A stretch of 64,000 nt of DNA from Novosphingobium beihaiense. GTDB lineage: Bacteria > Pseudomonadota > Alphaproteobacteria > Sphingomonadales > Sphingomonadaceae. Position 1 is the stretch's first letter. Each line of letters begins with the position of its first letter. Positions 43,092-51,568 of this stretch are shown one piece after another. The stretch covers positions 591,965-655,964 of the forward strand of contig NZ_JALHLG010000005.1 of assembly GCF_022832375.1 (NCBI RefSeq), given 5' to 3'. The notes beneath the pieces are model-generated. The model ran no database searches. It was not told the origin of the DNA and was given only the letters and a program-made list of their open reading frames with translations. A program made the position numbers and the translations under genes.

Positions 43092-43692
43092 GGTTGGTGC
43101 TGTCCACATGGTCGGCGAGTCGATCGTCGGCATGCTCAACCAGCGCCGCGCCTTGCTGGCGAAGGCAGGAACCCTGGCGCCTGTGCCGGCCACGCACGAT
43201 ATCGCGCACGTTCCGGTCGCCAAGCTCGTCTCCAACGCGCTTCCCACATCCGGGCTCAGCCTTACCTGCTATCACATCGGGCGGTCCAACCATGCCCCTG
43301 CCATCGCGAGCAGCGGCATGCGTGCGGAGCGCGTCAGCATTTCGCTGGAGCTTCAGTATCTGCTGGCCTGCTGGTCGGGCACCGCCTCCGACGAGACGGC
43401 GCTGATGAGCTGGGCGATGATGGAACTGAACCGCTTCGCGACGCTCGGCCGGGGGCAATTGCTGGGCGATGTCTGGGAACGCGATGAGGTCATCCAGCTT
43501 GCCCCGGGTGATGAGGCGCCCGAGCAACTCGCCCGCATCTGGGACGGTTTCAAGGCCAAGTACCGCCTTTCGGCAACGTATCGCGCCCGGGTGGTGCGGC
43601 TGGAATACGGCACCGGAGAGGACGCCCTGCCCGTTACCGCATCCCGCTTCTCCTTCGCTGACGGCGATGTCGCGCTGGAACCTTCATCATGA
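43084..43692 (+). CDS. DUF4255 / Pvc16-like tube-terminating protein
   Basis: In Afp/PVC particles the DUF4255 protein (Afp16/Pvc16) caps the tube at the end opposite the baseplate and sets its length. This 202-residue protein has the typical start MAKVGAVHMVGESIVGMLNQRRALLA, then LTCYHIGRSN and the helical/beta core SISLELQYLLACWSGTASDETALMSWAMMELNRF, which matches the family's LDLHYLLTaYs...eq..LG.am pattern. The ATG at 43084 lies inside the upstream gene. Its position at the front of the operon, before the sheath, is common in eCIS loci. Confidence 0.8.
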   Translation: MAKVGAVHMVGESIVGMLNQRRALLAKAGTLAPVPATHDIAHVPVAKLVSNALPTSGLSLTCYHIGRSNHAPAIASSGMRAERVSISLELQYLLACWSGTASDETALMSWAMMELNRFATLGRGQLLGDVWERDEVIQLAPGDEAPEQLARIWDGFKAKYRLSATYRARVVRLEYGTGEDALPVTASRFSFADGDVALEPSS

Positions 43693-44495
43693 CAATGATG
43701 CTCTCTCCAGACCTGCTCGACCGGCGCGCCCTTGCGCTGATCGCATTGCGCGACGCATTCGGCCGTCCGGTCCGTTCCCCGGTGCATGTCACCGGAGAGG
43801 GCGTTCGTGCCCTGATCAAGAAAGACGGCACCATTGCGGTACTCGATGCTCCCGGGTTTGGCGGGCACATCGGGGCCTTTTCCGAACCACCAGCCAATCC
43901 GGCCATCGGATCGAAGCCCATCCCAATCGCCATCGAGCCGAGCGACCCGGCGCTGCAGGCACGCCACTATGTCCTGGCCCTGCCTCGCGATCCCGATCCG
44001 GCGAACCGGGCCCAGCCTAATTCCCTGTTCCGCGCCGCCCAGGTCAGTCTGCTGGCGACGCCGCAGCAAAAGCGTGAAGGGCTCGCGTGCGTTCTGCGCG
44101 TGTGCGTGCACCGCAAGGGCGACGGCGCAGCGATCGGCGGAGCTTTGGTCCGCGCGCGCAGCGACAACGGGAAATTCGAGGCCATGGGCGTTACCGACAA
44201 GGCCGGGGAAGCCGCACTGGTCTTTCCCGATCTGCCAGTCGCCTTCCCTGGCGCCGGGGGTAACATGGACCCGGCGCTTCCGGCCAAGGCTATCGTCAAA
44301 GTGGTTCAGGCATCCGCGGTCTTCACGCCCAAGGACAGCCTGCGCACGCCTGGCGGCGCGGTCGCGCGAAAGGCCGGACCATTCGACCCCGACAAACTGG
44401 CGTCCGGCCCGGCACCCGACTTCGCCGGAGGGACACCCTTCCTGCTTTCCGCCGGGACCGAACCGGCCATCGAACTGGAATGGCTGCAACCATGA
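43689..44495 (+). CDS. eCIS-associated protein with a beta-sandwich (carboxypeptidase-regulatory-like) domain
   Basis: This 268-residue protein has no assigned family here. The N-terminal third contains DRRALALIALRDAFGRPVRSPVHVTGEGVRALIKKDGT. The centre (about 110-205) looks like an Ig/carboxypeptidase-regulatory fold with GGALVRARSDNGKFEAMGVTDKAGEAALVFPDLP, the usual 'G x V T D x x G' pattern. There is no signal peptide. It overlaps the DUF4255 gene by 4 bases and is 57 bases from the sheath gene, so it is certainly part of the operon. It may decorate the particle or help cap assembly. Confidence 0.65.
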   Translation: MTMMLSPDLLDRRALALIALRDAFGRPVRSPVHVTGEGVRALIKKDGTIAVLDAPGFGGHIGAFSEPPANPAIGSKPIPIAIEPSDPALQARHYVLALPRDPDPANRAQPNSLFRAAQVSLLATPQQKREGLACVLRVCVHRKGDGAAIGGALVRARSDNGKFEAMGVTDKAGEAALVFPDLPVAFPGAGGNMDPALPAKAIVKVVQASAVFTPKDSLRTPGGAVARKAGPFDPDKLASGPAPDFAGGTPFLLSAGTEPAIELEWLQP

Positions 44496-44552
44496 GCACT
44501 GCGTTCACTCCCTTCCCCCTCGCATCTGATGACTTTGCCAAGGAGGCCTGTG

Positions 44553-46259
44553 ATGCCTGAATATCTAGCCCCGGCGGTGTTCGTCGAGGAAACGAGCTTT
44601 CGCGCCAAGTCGATCGAGGGCGTAGGAACCTCGACCGCCGCATTTGTCGGCATGACATCGCGGGGGCCCGTCAGCGTCAATCCCGACGATCCGACGCCGC
44701 CGCTCCTCACGAACCAGGGTGACTTCGAGCGGTATTACGGATCGGCCGACAACCTGATGATCGGCAACCCCGCCAAGGCGCATCCCAATCACCTTGCCCT
44801 GGCCGCACAGGCGTTCTTCAAGAATGGCGGCGGGCGGCTCTATGTCGCCAGGATTCTCGGCACCGGGGCAAAGGCTGCGGGGCCGGTGAATGCCGGGGCG
44901 GACAACAAGGTCCAGTTCCTGGCCCGCGACAAGGGCGGGGCCACCATTGCTGGAAGCGACGAGAACTACCGGATCGAGATCGTCCGCAATGTCCTCGAAT
45001 CAACCAACCAGCTTGCCCGCAGGCAAACGCCGGGCACCGCCATCATCGTCGGAAACGCCTATAAGGTCGTCGGCACCGACAACATCGCAGACAATGAAAC
45101 GGCTGCCAAAATCGTGACCTACGGCGTTACGGTCATCGGGCCGGACGGGCCGGTTTTCGAAGCCGCCGGACTTGGTATCGACCCTGCGCATCCACGCTAC
45201 ATCGGCTCGGTTCTGGCGGAGGACCCGCCCGATGCGGCAGCCAAGCTCTCAAATCCCGTAGCGATCACCATCGCCAACGGCGTGAAGGTCAAGGACCTCG
45301 ACGACGCCCTGTCGAAAGATGCCGATTCCGCAGGGATGCGGACAATCGCCCTCAAGGGCGGGCTGGACGGCACCAGCGCCCCCAAGGCTGACGACTACAG
45401 CACCGCGCTCGATTCCCTTCTCGCTCTTGAAGATATCTCGATCATCGCAGCGCCAGACTCCCAGACTTTCGGCGACGACAACCTTGCGAAGGCCGTGAAC
45501 GGCCACCTGATCGTCAATGCCGAACAGCGCCGTTCCTACCGGATCGCCGTGCTCGACACGCCGCCGGGGCTGGACATCGCCGGGGTGCGCGACCTCAAGA
45601 GCAAATTGGACAGCAAGTATGCCGCCCTCTACTTCCCCTGGGTCACGATTTCGAACCCGCTTGCGGGCGGCGATCCGCGCCAGCCCGCGCAGATCAACGT
45701 CCCCCCTTCCGGGGCCGTGTGCGGCATCTATGCCCGCAGCGACATCAGCCGGGGGGTCTGGAAAGCGCCTGCCAACGAAACGGTAACCGGCGCGCTGGGC
45801 CTGCAACGCGATGTCCGCTTCGGAGAGCAGGAAGTGCTCAACCCGCTGGGTATCAACTGCATCCGTGCCCTGCCCAATCGCGGGATAAGGGTATGGGGTG
45901 CCCGGACCCTGTCGAGCGATCCCGAATGGAAATACGTCAATATCCGGCGCTATTTCCTCTACCTCGAAAACTCGATCGACCGCGGCACGCAATGGGCGGT
46001 GTTCGAACCCAACGGCGAAGCGCTTTGGTCGAACGTGCGCAACACGGTCTACGACTTCCTCTACAACGAATGGGTCTCGGGCGCCCTGCTCGGCACCAAG
46101 CCGGAGGAAGCCTTTTTCGTCCGGTGCGACCGCTCGACGATGACGCAAAACGACCTCGATAACGGCCGGTTGATCTGCCTGATCGGCGTCGCGGCCATCA
46201 AGCCTGCCGAATTCGTCATTTTCCGCATCGGCCAGAAGACGGCCGAAGCGCGCGGATAA
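44553..46259 (+). CDS. eCIS contractile sheath protein (Afp2-like)
   Basis: This is the main subunit of the contractile sheath that drives the inner tube. The 568-residue product starts like phage/eCIS sheaths (PEYLAPAVFVEETSFRAKSIEGVGTSTAAFVG). It has a variable surface domain in the middle (about 100-330) and the conserved C-terminal sheath domain (about 340-560) with GLDIAGVRDLKSKLDSKYAALYFPW, NCIRALPNRGIRVWGARTLSSD, EPNGEALWSNVRNTVYDFL, then RCDRSTMTQNDLDNGRLICLIGVAAIKPAEFVIFRI. The ATG at 44553 has AGGAGG upstream. The complete C-terminus makes it likely the functional contractile subunit. Confidence 0.93.
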   Translation: MPEYLAPAVFVEETSFRAKSIEGVGTSTAAFVGMTSRGPVSVNPDDPTPPLLTNQGDFERYYGSADNLMIGNPAKAHPNHLALAAQAFFKNGGGRLYVARILGTGAKAAGPVNAGADNKVQFLARDKGGATIAGSDENYRIEIVRNVLESTNQLARRQTPGTAIIVGNAYKVVGTDNIADNETAAKIVTYGVTVIGPDGPVFEAAGLGIDPAHPRYIGSVLAEDPPDAAAKLSNPVAITIANGVKVKDLDDALSKDADSAGMRTIALKGGLDGTSAPKADDYSTALDSLLALEDISIIAAPDSQTFGDDNLAKAVNGHLIVNAEQRRSYRIAVLDTPPGLDIAGVRDLKSKLDSKYAALYFPWVTISNPLAGGDPRQPAQINVPPSGAVCGIYARSDISRGVWKAPANETVTGALGLQRDVRFGEQEVLNPLGINCIRALPNRGIRVWGARTLSSDPEWKYVNIRRYFLYLENSIDRGTQWAVFEPNGEALWSNVRNTVYDFLYNEWVSGALLGTKPEEAFFVRCDRSTMTQNDLDNGRLICLIGVAAIKPAEFVIFRIGQKTAEARG

Positions 46260-46271
46260 GGAGAAATTGCG

Positions 46272-46724
46272 ATGCCACGCGACACGCCATACGGCGCCTA
46301 CAACTTCCTTGTCGATTTCGGCGGGCCGGAAGCGCCCGGAAGCGCACAGGGCGGCTTCTCCGACGTCTCGGGCCTGGGCACCGAGATCACCCTGATGGAA
46401 TACCGGCAGGGCAACGACAAGGAGAACCGCGTCCGCAAGATCCCGGCCATGCACAAGGCCAGCGACGTCACGCTCAAGCGCGGCATCATGGGCCTGCGCA
46501 GTTTCTGGGACTGGATCGACGTCACCCGCGTCGATCCCGAGCACAAGCGATCGGTCAACATCGTGCTGCAGGACGAACAGCATAACCCGATCCTCGCCTG
46601 GAAGCTGGTCAATGCCCGGCCGATGAAGTGGACCGGCCCCACGTTCGCCGCGAAAGGCGGCAGCGACGTGGCGATGGAGGAACTCGTCATCGCTGCCGAG
46701 GGCATCGAAAGCGTCGCGGTCTAA
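46272..46724 (+). CDS. eCIS inner tube protein 1 (gp19-like)
   Basis: The inner-tube subunit forms the rigid hollow needle inside the sheath. The 150-residue protein has the T4 gp19/Afp1-type fold signature: PYGAYNFLVDFGG, then GFSDVSGLGTEITLMEYRQGND, VTLKRGIMGLRSFWDWID, and W-K-LVNARPMKWTGP...EELVIAAEGI. Length is normal. It lies 13 bases after the sheath gene with AAGGAG upstream, the usual sheath-tube pairing. Confidence 0.92.
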   Translation: MPRDTPYGAYNFLVDFGGPEAPGSAQGGFSDVSGLGTEITLMEYRQGNDKENRVRKIPAMHKASDVTLKRGIMGLRSFWDWIDVTRVDPEHKRSVNIVLQDEQHNPILAWKLVNARPMKWTGPTFAAKGGSDVAMEELVIAAEGIESVAV

Positions 46725-46747
46725 GGCGGGGCAGGAGCATCTCGGAA

Positions 46748-48424
46748 ATGTCCGCCCCCGGCATCGTCTTCACGGCCACACGCCCACCGGCCCCGCCAGC
46801 CAGCAGCCGCGCCGATATAGCCCTGTTCGCGGGCCTGATCGCGCGGCGTCAGGGCCCGTTGCCGAAGGGCTTGCTGGAAACTCTCGCCGCCGATGCTCCC
46901 GCAGCGGAGGCGGGCGGATTCTTTGACGAGCGGCTGCTGGGCGTGCCTGTCCGGATCGATAGCTGGGACCAGTTCGACCGCCTGTTCGACTGGACGCAAC
47001 GCAGCCGCGTTCCCGGCTCCACGGACACAGTACCCGCGGCGCTGGGCCTCGCGGTGCGGCAGTTCTTTCTTCAGGGCGGATCGGCGGCCTATGTGGTCCG
47101 CTGCGGCGACCCTCTGCCTGTTGCAGACCCTGAGGCCAGCCCCGAAGCCTATCGAACAGCCCGGGGCAATGCCCTGTCAGGCAAGGCCGCGCCGGAGCAG
47201 GACCGCGTCCCGATCCTGCCCGGCCTGCAAAACAGATCCAATCCCGCCGATCCGCTCGATCCGGCAAGCTGGCTGGGCGCCGCGGCGATCTTCGGCGTGA
47301 TGGATGCCGCGATGCTGGTGCTGCCCGACGTCGCCGATCTGACGGCGGAGCCGCTCGAAGCGGCGCCGGAATTCGTCCCGGTCCTGGGGCAAACGGAGCA
47401 ATGGCGGCCCTGCGCGCCCGCTGCCGGTGAAAGCGATATGCTACCGGCCAGACCGGCGGTGCAGCAATTCCTCGCGCCGCGTTTTGGTCAAGATGCGTAC
47501 CGGCGCTGGTCCCAAGCCGTATCCTATGGCCTGACCATGCTTGGCCGTCCGAGAGGGCCAGCCCACAGGCGCGACGTCATGCTGGTTTCCGCCTTGCCCT
47601 TGCCCCAGCAGACCACCGATCTTCCCGAAAGAATCGCCAACTGGCCGCTGCCCCTGCTCGATCGCGAGGGCTATGCCGGCACCGAGGCGGCACCGCTCGC
47701 CCTGTTTGACGAAGCGGCTATCGGCAATGCCCGGCTCCAGCTTGGCTATCCCTGGATGAAAACGCCGGAGGCCGCCGCCTGTCCGGAAGGCCTGCAATCG
47801 CCCGAAGGCGCGCTGGCCGGAATCCTGGCCCGCTCCGCTCTTGAAAAGGGCGCCTTTCGCAGTGCCGCCAATTCCGAACTGCGCGGCCCTGTCCTGCTCC
47901 ACCCCAGCCTTGCCCTGAACGACCGCAATCGCGGCTACGAGCGCCCAGCGGGCGGCGGCAACGAGCATGCCGTCAACCGCGCGGACTGGCTGGGCGACCG
48001 GCTGTGCCTGTTCGAAGCGCGCCGCGGCGCGGTGCGGATGATCAGCGATGCCACGTTCGCCCAGAGCCGCGCCTGGCGATCGGGCGGCGTTTCCCGGCTG
48101 ATGGGCATCGTGCTGCGCGCAGCGCGCCATCTTGGCGAAGATCTGATGTTCGAGCCCTCCGGCCCACGCCTGTGGCGCGGCTGCGCGGACCGGATGATCG
48201 CCATTCTGGAACGTCTGCGCACGATGGGGGCCTTCAGCGGCGCAAGCGCCCGCGAATGCTACCGCGTCACTTGCGACCGCAGCACGATGACCGCCAGCGA
48301 CATCGATGCGGGCCGGGTGCGCTGCGACGTGGTACTGAACCCGGCATCCCCGATCGAACGGATCGAGGTAAACCTCGCGCTGATCGAGCCCCTGCCCTCC
48401 CAGTCCACGCGGGAGGCGGCCTGA
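46748..48424 (+). CDS. second, divergent eCIS sheath protein (Afp3/4-like)
   Basis: The 558-residue sheath paralogue keeps the C-terminal handshake motifs (DRLCLFEARRGAVRMISDATFA, and RVTCDRSTMTASDIDAGRVRCDVVLNPASPIERIEVNL). Its N-terminal half is different and lacks most of the surface domain of the first sheath. Afp and PVC particles carry several sheath paralogues, one of which binds the baseplate, so this is probably the baseplate-proximal sheath. The ATG at 46748 is preferred over an upstream in-phase extension because AGGAG lies before it. It overlaps the next gene by one base (TGATG). Confidence 0.88.
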   Translation: MSAPGIVFTATRPPAPPASSRADIALFAGLIARRQGPLPKGLLETLAADAPAAEAGGFFDERLLGVPVRIDSWDQFDRLFDWTQRSRVPGSTDTVPAALGLAVRQFFLQGGSAAYVVRCGDPLPVADPEASPEAYRTARGNALSGKAAPEQDRVPILPGLQNRSNPADPLDPASWLGAAAIFGVMDAAMLVLPDVADLTAEPLEAAPEFVPVLGQTEQWRPCAPAAGESDMLPARPAVQQFLAPRFGQDAYRRWSQAVSYGLTMLGRPRGPAHRRDVMLVSALPLPQQTTDLPERIANWPLPLLDREGYAGTEAAPLALFDEAAIGNARLQLGYPWMKTPEAAACPEGLQSPEGALAGILARSALEKGAFRSAANSELRGPVLLHPSLALNDRNRGYERPAGGGNEHAVNRADWLGDRLCLFEARRGAVRMISDATFAQSRAWRSGGVSRLMGIVLRAARHLGEDLMFEPSGPRLWRGCADRMIAILERLRTMGAFSGASARECYRVTCDRSTMTASDIDAGRVRCDVVLNPASPIERIEVNLALIEPLPSQSTREAA

Positions 48425-48993
48425 TGCCCATTTCCATCCCATCGGGTGAAGACCGGCAGGTGCTCTACGGCAATTTTGCCTTTCACCTGCAGTTCGTACC
48501 CAACGAGGCTGGCTTCGCTCCGGCGCAGGGACTGTCCGAAGAAATTCTCGGCGCGTTCTCGGATGTCTCTGGGCTTGAGGCGACAATGGAGCACAAGGCC
48601 GTCAATCAGGGCGGCGACAATTATGGATCGCGCATGCTGGCCGGGCGGGTCAGCTTCGCGACCGTGACGCTCAAGCGCGGTATCGCCCGCTCGCAGTCGC
48701 TGTGGCGCTGGTGGTCGATGTTCGCGGGCGCGGACATGCGCGACGATGCCAAGCCTATCCGCGCCAATCGCTGCGATGTCCTGATCGGCCTAATCGCCCC
48801 GCGTGGCCGTTCTGCCAGCGACGAGGAAGCCGACACCCCGCCAGAACGGCGCGCGGTCATTGGCTGGAAGCTGGAAAACGCAATGCCAGTCAAGTTCAGG
48901 GTCGGCGATCTCTCGGCCAAGGGCGGCGAGATCGCCATCGAGGAACTGCACCTCGTCCACGAGGGACTGCATATGGTGGGGGTGGTGTCATGA
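48424..48993 (+). CDS. eCIS inner tube protein 2 (gp19-like)
   Basis: The second tube-type protein has 189 residues and shares the pattern of the first: GNFAFHLQFVP, AFSDVSGLEATMEHKAVNQGGDNYGSRMLAG, VTLKRGIARSQSLWRWWSMF, and GWKLENAMPVKFRVGDLSAKGGEIAIEELHLVHEGL. An insertion of about 25 acidic/basic residues (RGRSASDEEADTPPERRA) is extra. By analogy with Afp5, this larger tube paralogue probably joins the tube to the baseplate. Start and stop codons overlap both neighbours. Confidence 0.88.
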   Translation: MPISIPSGEDRQVLYGNFAFHLQFVPNEAGFAPAQGLSEEILGAFSDVSGLEATMEHKAVNQGGDNYGSRMLAGRVSFATVTLKRGIARSQSLWRWWSMFAGADMRDDAKPIRANRCDVLIGLIAPRGRSASDEEADTPPERRAVIGWKLENAMPVKFRVGDLSAKGGEIAIEELHLVHEGLHMVGVVS

Positions 48994-50312
48994 CGCTCAC
49001 CAAGGCGCAGATCGCGGTCGGCAATCCCGACGATGCCGTTCCCTTCGACGTGGGGTTCAATCCGGCCTCCTTGCGGATCACCACAACCAACCAGCTAAGC
49101 GACGCGAACCCCAACGAAGCCGCCAAGCCGACCGCCTACAAGCTCGATGTCGAACTGCTCTTCGACACGACCGAGACCGGGCAGGACATCTACGAAGTCA
49201 CCCGCCCGCTGCGCTGGGCCGCCATCGCGACCGCGCGCGGCGGTTCGGCATCGCAGGGCAGCGGATCGAGCGAGGAAGAACCGCGCGACCTCTCGCTGGT
49301 CGCCTTCATCTGGGGCAGCGCCCGTTATTACGGCTACATCGAATCGCTCAACGAGACGATCGACTATTTCAGCAGCGACGGCACACCGCTGCGCTCCACC
49401 ATCCAGATCAGCCTCAAGGGTTTCACCCGCACCTTTGTTCACGGCGAACTGAGCAACGTCGAAAACTATACCCAGAACAACGCCCTGCCCCCCGCGCTCG
49501 ACATGGTCATGATGCCAACCGCGCTCGATAGCGACAGGGTCTTTACCGCGGCCTCGCAATCGGGCGGAGACAGATCGACCGGGCGCGGGCTCGCGGCGCT
49601 CAACGGCGCGGAGAACATGCGGACCGGCGCCGGGGCCTTCGCGGGAGCTGGCGCCTTTGCCGGTGCCAGTGCGGGTGCTGGCGGCAGCGCTGTCGCGGGA
49701 GCGGGTGTGGCAGCAGGTGCCGGTGTGAGCCTGCAAGCCGCCGCTGGCTTCAAGTTGTCAGGCGGGATCAGCGCCGGAGCATCGGCCGGTTTCGGTCTGG
49801 GCGCTTCTGCCGGGCTCAGCGCCTCGGCGGGGCTTGGCGCCAGTGTCGGCGTCGGCATGGCTGCGGGAGCGGGCATCGGTATTGACGGGGGGATCGGGGC
49901 AGGCGCTGGCATTGGCGCAAGTGCCGGGATCGGTGCCGGAGCCGGAATCTCCATGGGGGCATCGGCAGGCTTCAATGCCTCCGCAGGCTTTTCCGCCTCG
50001 GCAGGAGCCGGTTTCGGCGCGGGAGGGGCTGCCGGTAGCGCGGCCACAGGTTTCACCAGTTTCGCAGGCGCTTCAGCTTCAGCGTCAACAGGCTCTGCAA
50101 GCGCGGGCATGAGCGCGAGTGCCGGGGCTTTCGCAGGGCTCGGAACCTCTTCGGGCACACGCCTGCCCTCCCCTGATTTCAACGTGAACCGGTTGCTGCC
50201 GCCGCCTGCCGTCAACACCGCCCATGCGGGTTTCGACCTCAGTGGACGCGCCGTCGCTGGTGGCGGTGCGGTGGCGCAATCCTGGTCATACTCTTCAACG
50301 GCAAGCGGGTGA
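48990..50312 (+). CDS. eCIS tube initiator (Afp7-like) with a long Gly/Ala/Ser-rich C-terminal region
   Basis: This protein should seat the first tube ring on the spike hub. Residues 1-165 follow the CIS tube N-terminal domain (PFDVGFNPASLRITTTNQLSDANPNE, then YKLDVELLFDTTETGQDI, VAFIWGSARYYGYIESLNETIDYFSSDGTPLRSTIQISLKGF). Afp7/Pvc7 usually continue with a LysM domain. Here that part is replaced by about 175 residues (about 210-385) composed almost only of G, A and S with F/I/M interspersed (SAGASAGFGLGASAGLSASA-type). A hydrophilic end follows (about 395-440). The low-complexity region is in frame and its codons vary, so it is not a simple DNA repeat expansion. Confidence 0.8.
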   Translation: MTLTKAQIAVGNPDDAVPFDVGFNPASLRITTTNQLSDANPNEAAKPTAYKLDVELLFDTTETGQDIYEVTRPLRWAAIATARGGSASQGSGSSEEEPRDLSLVAFIWGSARYYGYIESLNETIDYFSSDGTPLRSTIQISLKGFTRTFVHGELSNVENYTQNNALPPALDMVMMPTALDSDRVFTAASQSGGDRSTGRGLAALNGAENMRTGAGAFAGAGAFAGASAGAGGSAVAGAGVAAGAGVSLQAAAGFKLSGGISAGASAGFGLGASAGLSASAGLGASVGVGMAAGAGIGIDGGIGAGAGIGASAGIGAGAGISMGASAGFNASAGFSASAGAGFGAGGAAGSAATGFTSFAGASASASTGSASAGMSASAGAFAGLGTSSGTRLPSPDFNVNRLLPPPAVNTAHAGFDLSGRAVAGGGAVAQSWSYSSTASG

Positions 50313-50319
50313 GGAAACG

Positions 50320-50481
50320 ATGAGCGTAGTCATTTCCGAAGTCGAGCATCGCCCTTCCCCCGAAACCGAGGCGGAAGCTCCCGCAACGGCGCCACGGGCG
50401 GCGCAGGCGATGACCATGGACGACCTGCTGACGAAGCTGCGCCGGGCGCGGTCCCGCCGAGCAAGGCTGTGGGCGGACTGA
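50320..50481 (+). CDS. small eCIS protein between tube initiator and hub (DUF5908-like position)
   Basis: This 53-residue protein has the sequence start MSVVISEVEHRPSPETEAEA and ends with a basic helix TMDDLLTKLRRARSRRARL. Small proteins at exactly this place in eCIS operons are often DUF5908 members of unknown function, but the similarity here is only in size, location and the hydrophobic-then-acidic start. GAGGAAACG precedes the ATG, and the hub gene starts one base after the stop, so it is very probably expressed. Confidence 0.6.
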   Translation: MSVVISEVEHRPSPETEAEAPATAPRAAQAMTMDDLLTKLRRARSRRARLWAD

Positions 50482-50482
50482 C

Positions 50483-51568
50483 ATGGCGCTGCACGATCCC
50501 GTCCCCCTCCATGCGACGGCGCCCACGATCGAAGTCGACGGGCAGAGCTTCCCCATGCTCGCCGCCAATCTCGAACACATGCGCATGAACGAGGGGCCCG
50601 GCGGGCTTTCTAGCCTGGAACTGGCCTTCATCGATTCCGTTCCGGACGGAACCGGCAGTCATTATGCGGCCAACAGCGCCTCGCCGCTCCGGCTCGGGGC
50701 CGGTGTCAGGGTCTTTGCCGGAGCCGCGACCACGGGTGCGGGCGAAATCTTCGACGGGCAAGTCACGGCCATCGAAAGCGAGATCCGCCCGGACGGCCCG
50801 CCGGTCTTCACCATTCTTGCCGAAGACCGCCTGTTTCCCGCACGCCGCAGGCGGCGCACCCGCGCATATGAAGCGATGACGCTGGGCGACGTCGTCGATG
50901 AAATCGCCTCCGACTTCGCCCTCACGGCCGAAGTGCGCGACGGCGTCGATCAGACAGCGCGCAACTGGATGCAGGCCGATGAAACCGATCTCGCCTTTCT
51001 GCGCCGCATTCTCGATCGTTTCGACTGCGACATGCAGGTCGTTGGCGACCGGCTCCAGGTCGGCCGCGTGGGAATGGACCAGCGCGCGCTCGTCATGCTG
51101 ACGGCGGGCGACACCATCATTTCGGCCCGGATCACTGCCGATGTCGCCGAGCAGGTCACGGCCATCCGCAAGGCGAGCTTCGATCCCGAAACCGGCGAGG
51201 CCACAGACAGCGAGGAACACGCCTCTGCCTTCGGTCCCGGCGAAGGCCAAAGCGGCCCGGAGATCCTCGAACAGAATTTCAGCGCGGTTGCCATGCACTG
51301 CGGCCGCAGCGGACCGCTGAACGACGGCGACGCGGCGCTGCTGGCGCGCATCGAGGGCGAACGGCGCGCGCGCGGCTTCGTCCGCCTCGATTGCAGCGCA
51401 CGCGGCGATTCCGGCCTGCGCGTGGGCACATGGGTCCAGCTCGAAGGCGTCAACCCGATGTTTGCCAACCAGTTCGCCGTCCGGCGCGCGACGCACCGGT
51501 GGGATCACGAGAGCGGCTACCGCACCGATTTCCTCGCCGAATGCGCTTATCTCAAGGAGGCCTCGTGA
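50483..51568 (+). CDS. eCIS spike hub, phage late control D / VgrG N-terminal-like
   Basis: The gp27-like hub forms the trimer that links the tube to the spike. The 361-residue product contains the gpD/VgrG features SLELAFIDSVPDG, the GAGVRVFAG...IFDGQVTAIESE barrel, TYEAMTLGDVVDEIASDFAL-like RAYEAMTLGDVVDEIASDF, and QTARNWMQADETDLAFLRRILDRFDCDMQVVGD. The C-terminal barrel ends with WVQLEGVNPMFANQFAVRRATHRWD. In Afp8/PVC8 the hub and spike are one polypeptide; here the spike is a separate gene. The stop overlaps the spike start (GTGA). Confidence 0.88.
   Translation: MALHDPVPLHATAPTIEVDGQSFPMLAANLEHMRMNEGPGGLSSLELAFIDSVPDGTGSHYAANSASPLRLGAGVRVFAGAATTGAGEIFDGQVTAIESEIRPDGPPVFTILAEDRLFPARRRRRTRAYEAMTLGDVVDEIASDFALTAEVRDGVDQTARNWMQADETDLAFLRRILDRFDCDMQVVGDRLQVGRVGMDQRALVMLTAGDTIISARITADVAEQVTAIRKASFDPETGEATDSEEHASAFGPGEGQSGPEILEQNFSAVAMHCGRSGPLNDGDAALLARIEGERRARGFVRLDCSARGDSGLRVGTWVQLEGVNPMFANQFAVRRATHRWDHESGYRTDFLAECAYLKEAS

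Noticed and set aside
49600..50160. The Gly/Ala/Ser-rich tract as a DNA tandem-repeat expansion or frameshift artefact
   Set aside because: Codons vary freely between units, the frame is kept through to a hydrophilic C-terminus and no fixed DNA period is visible.
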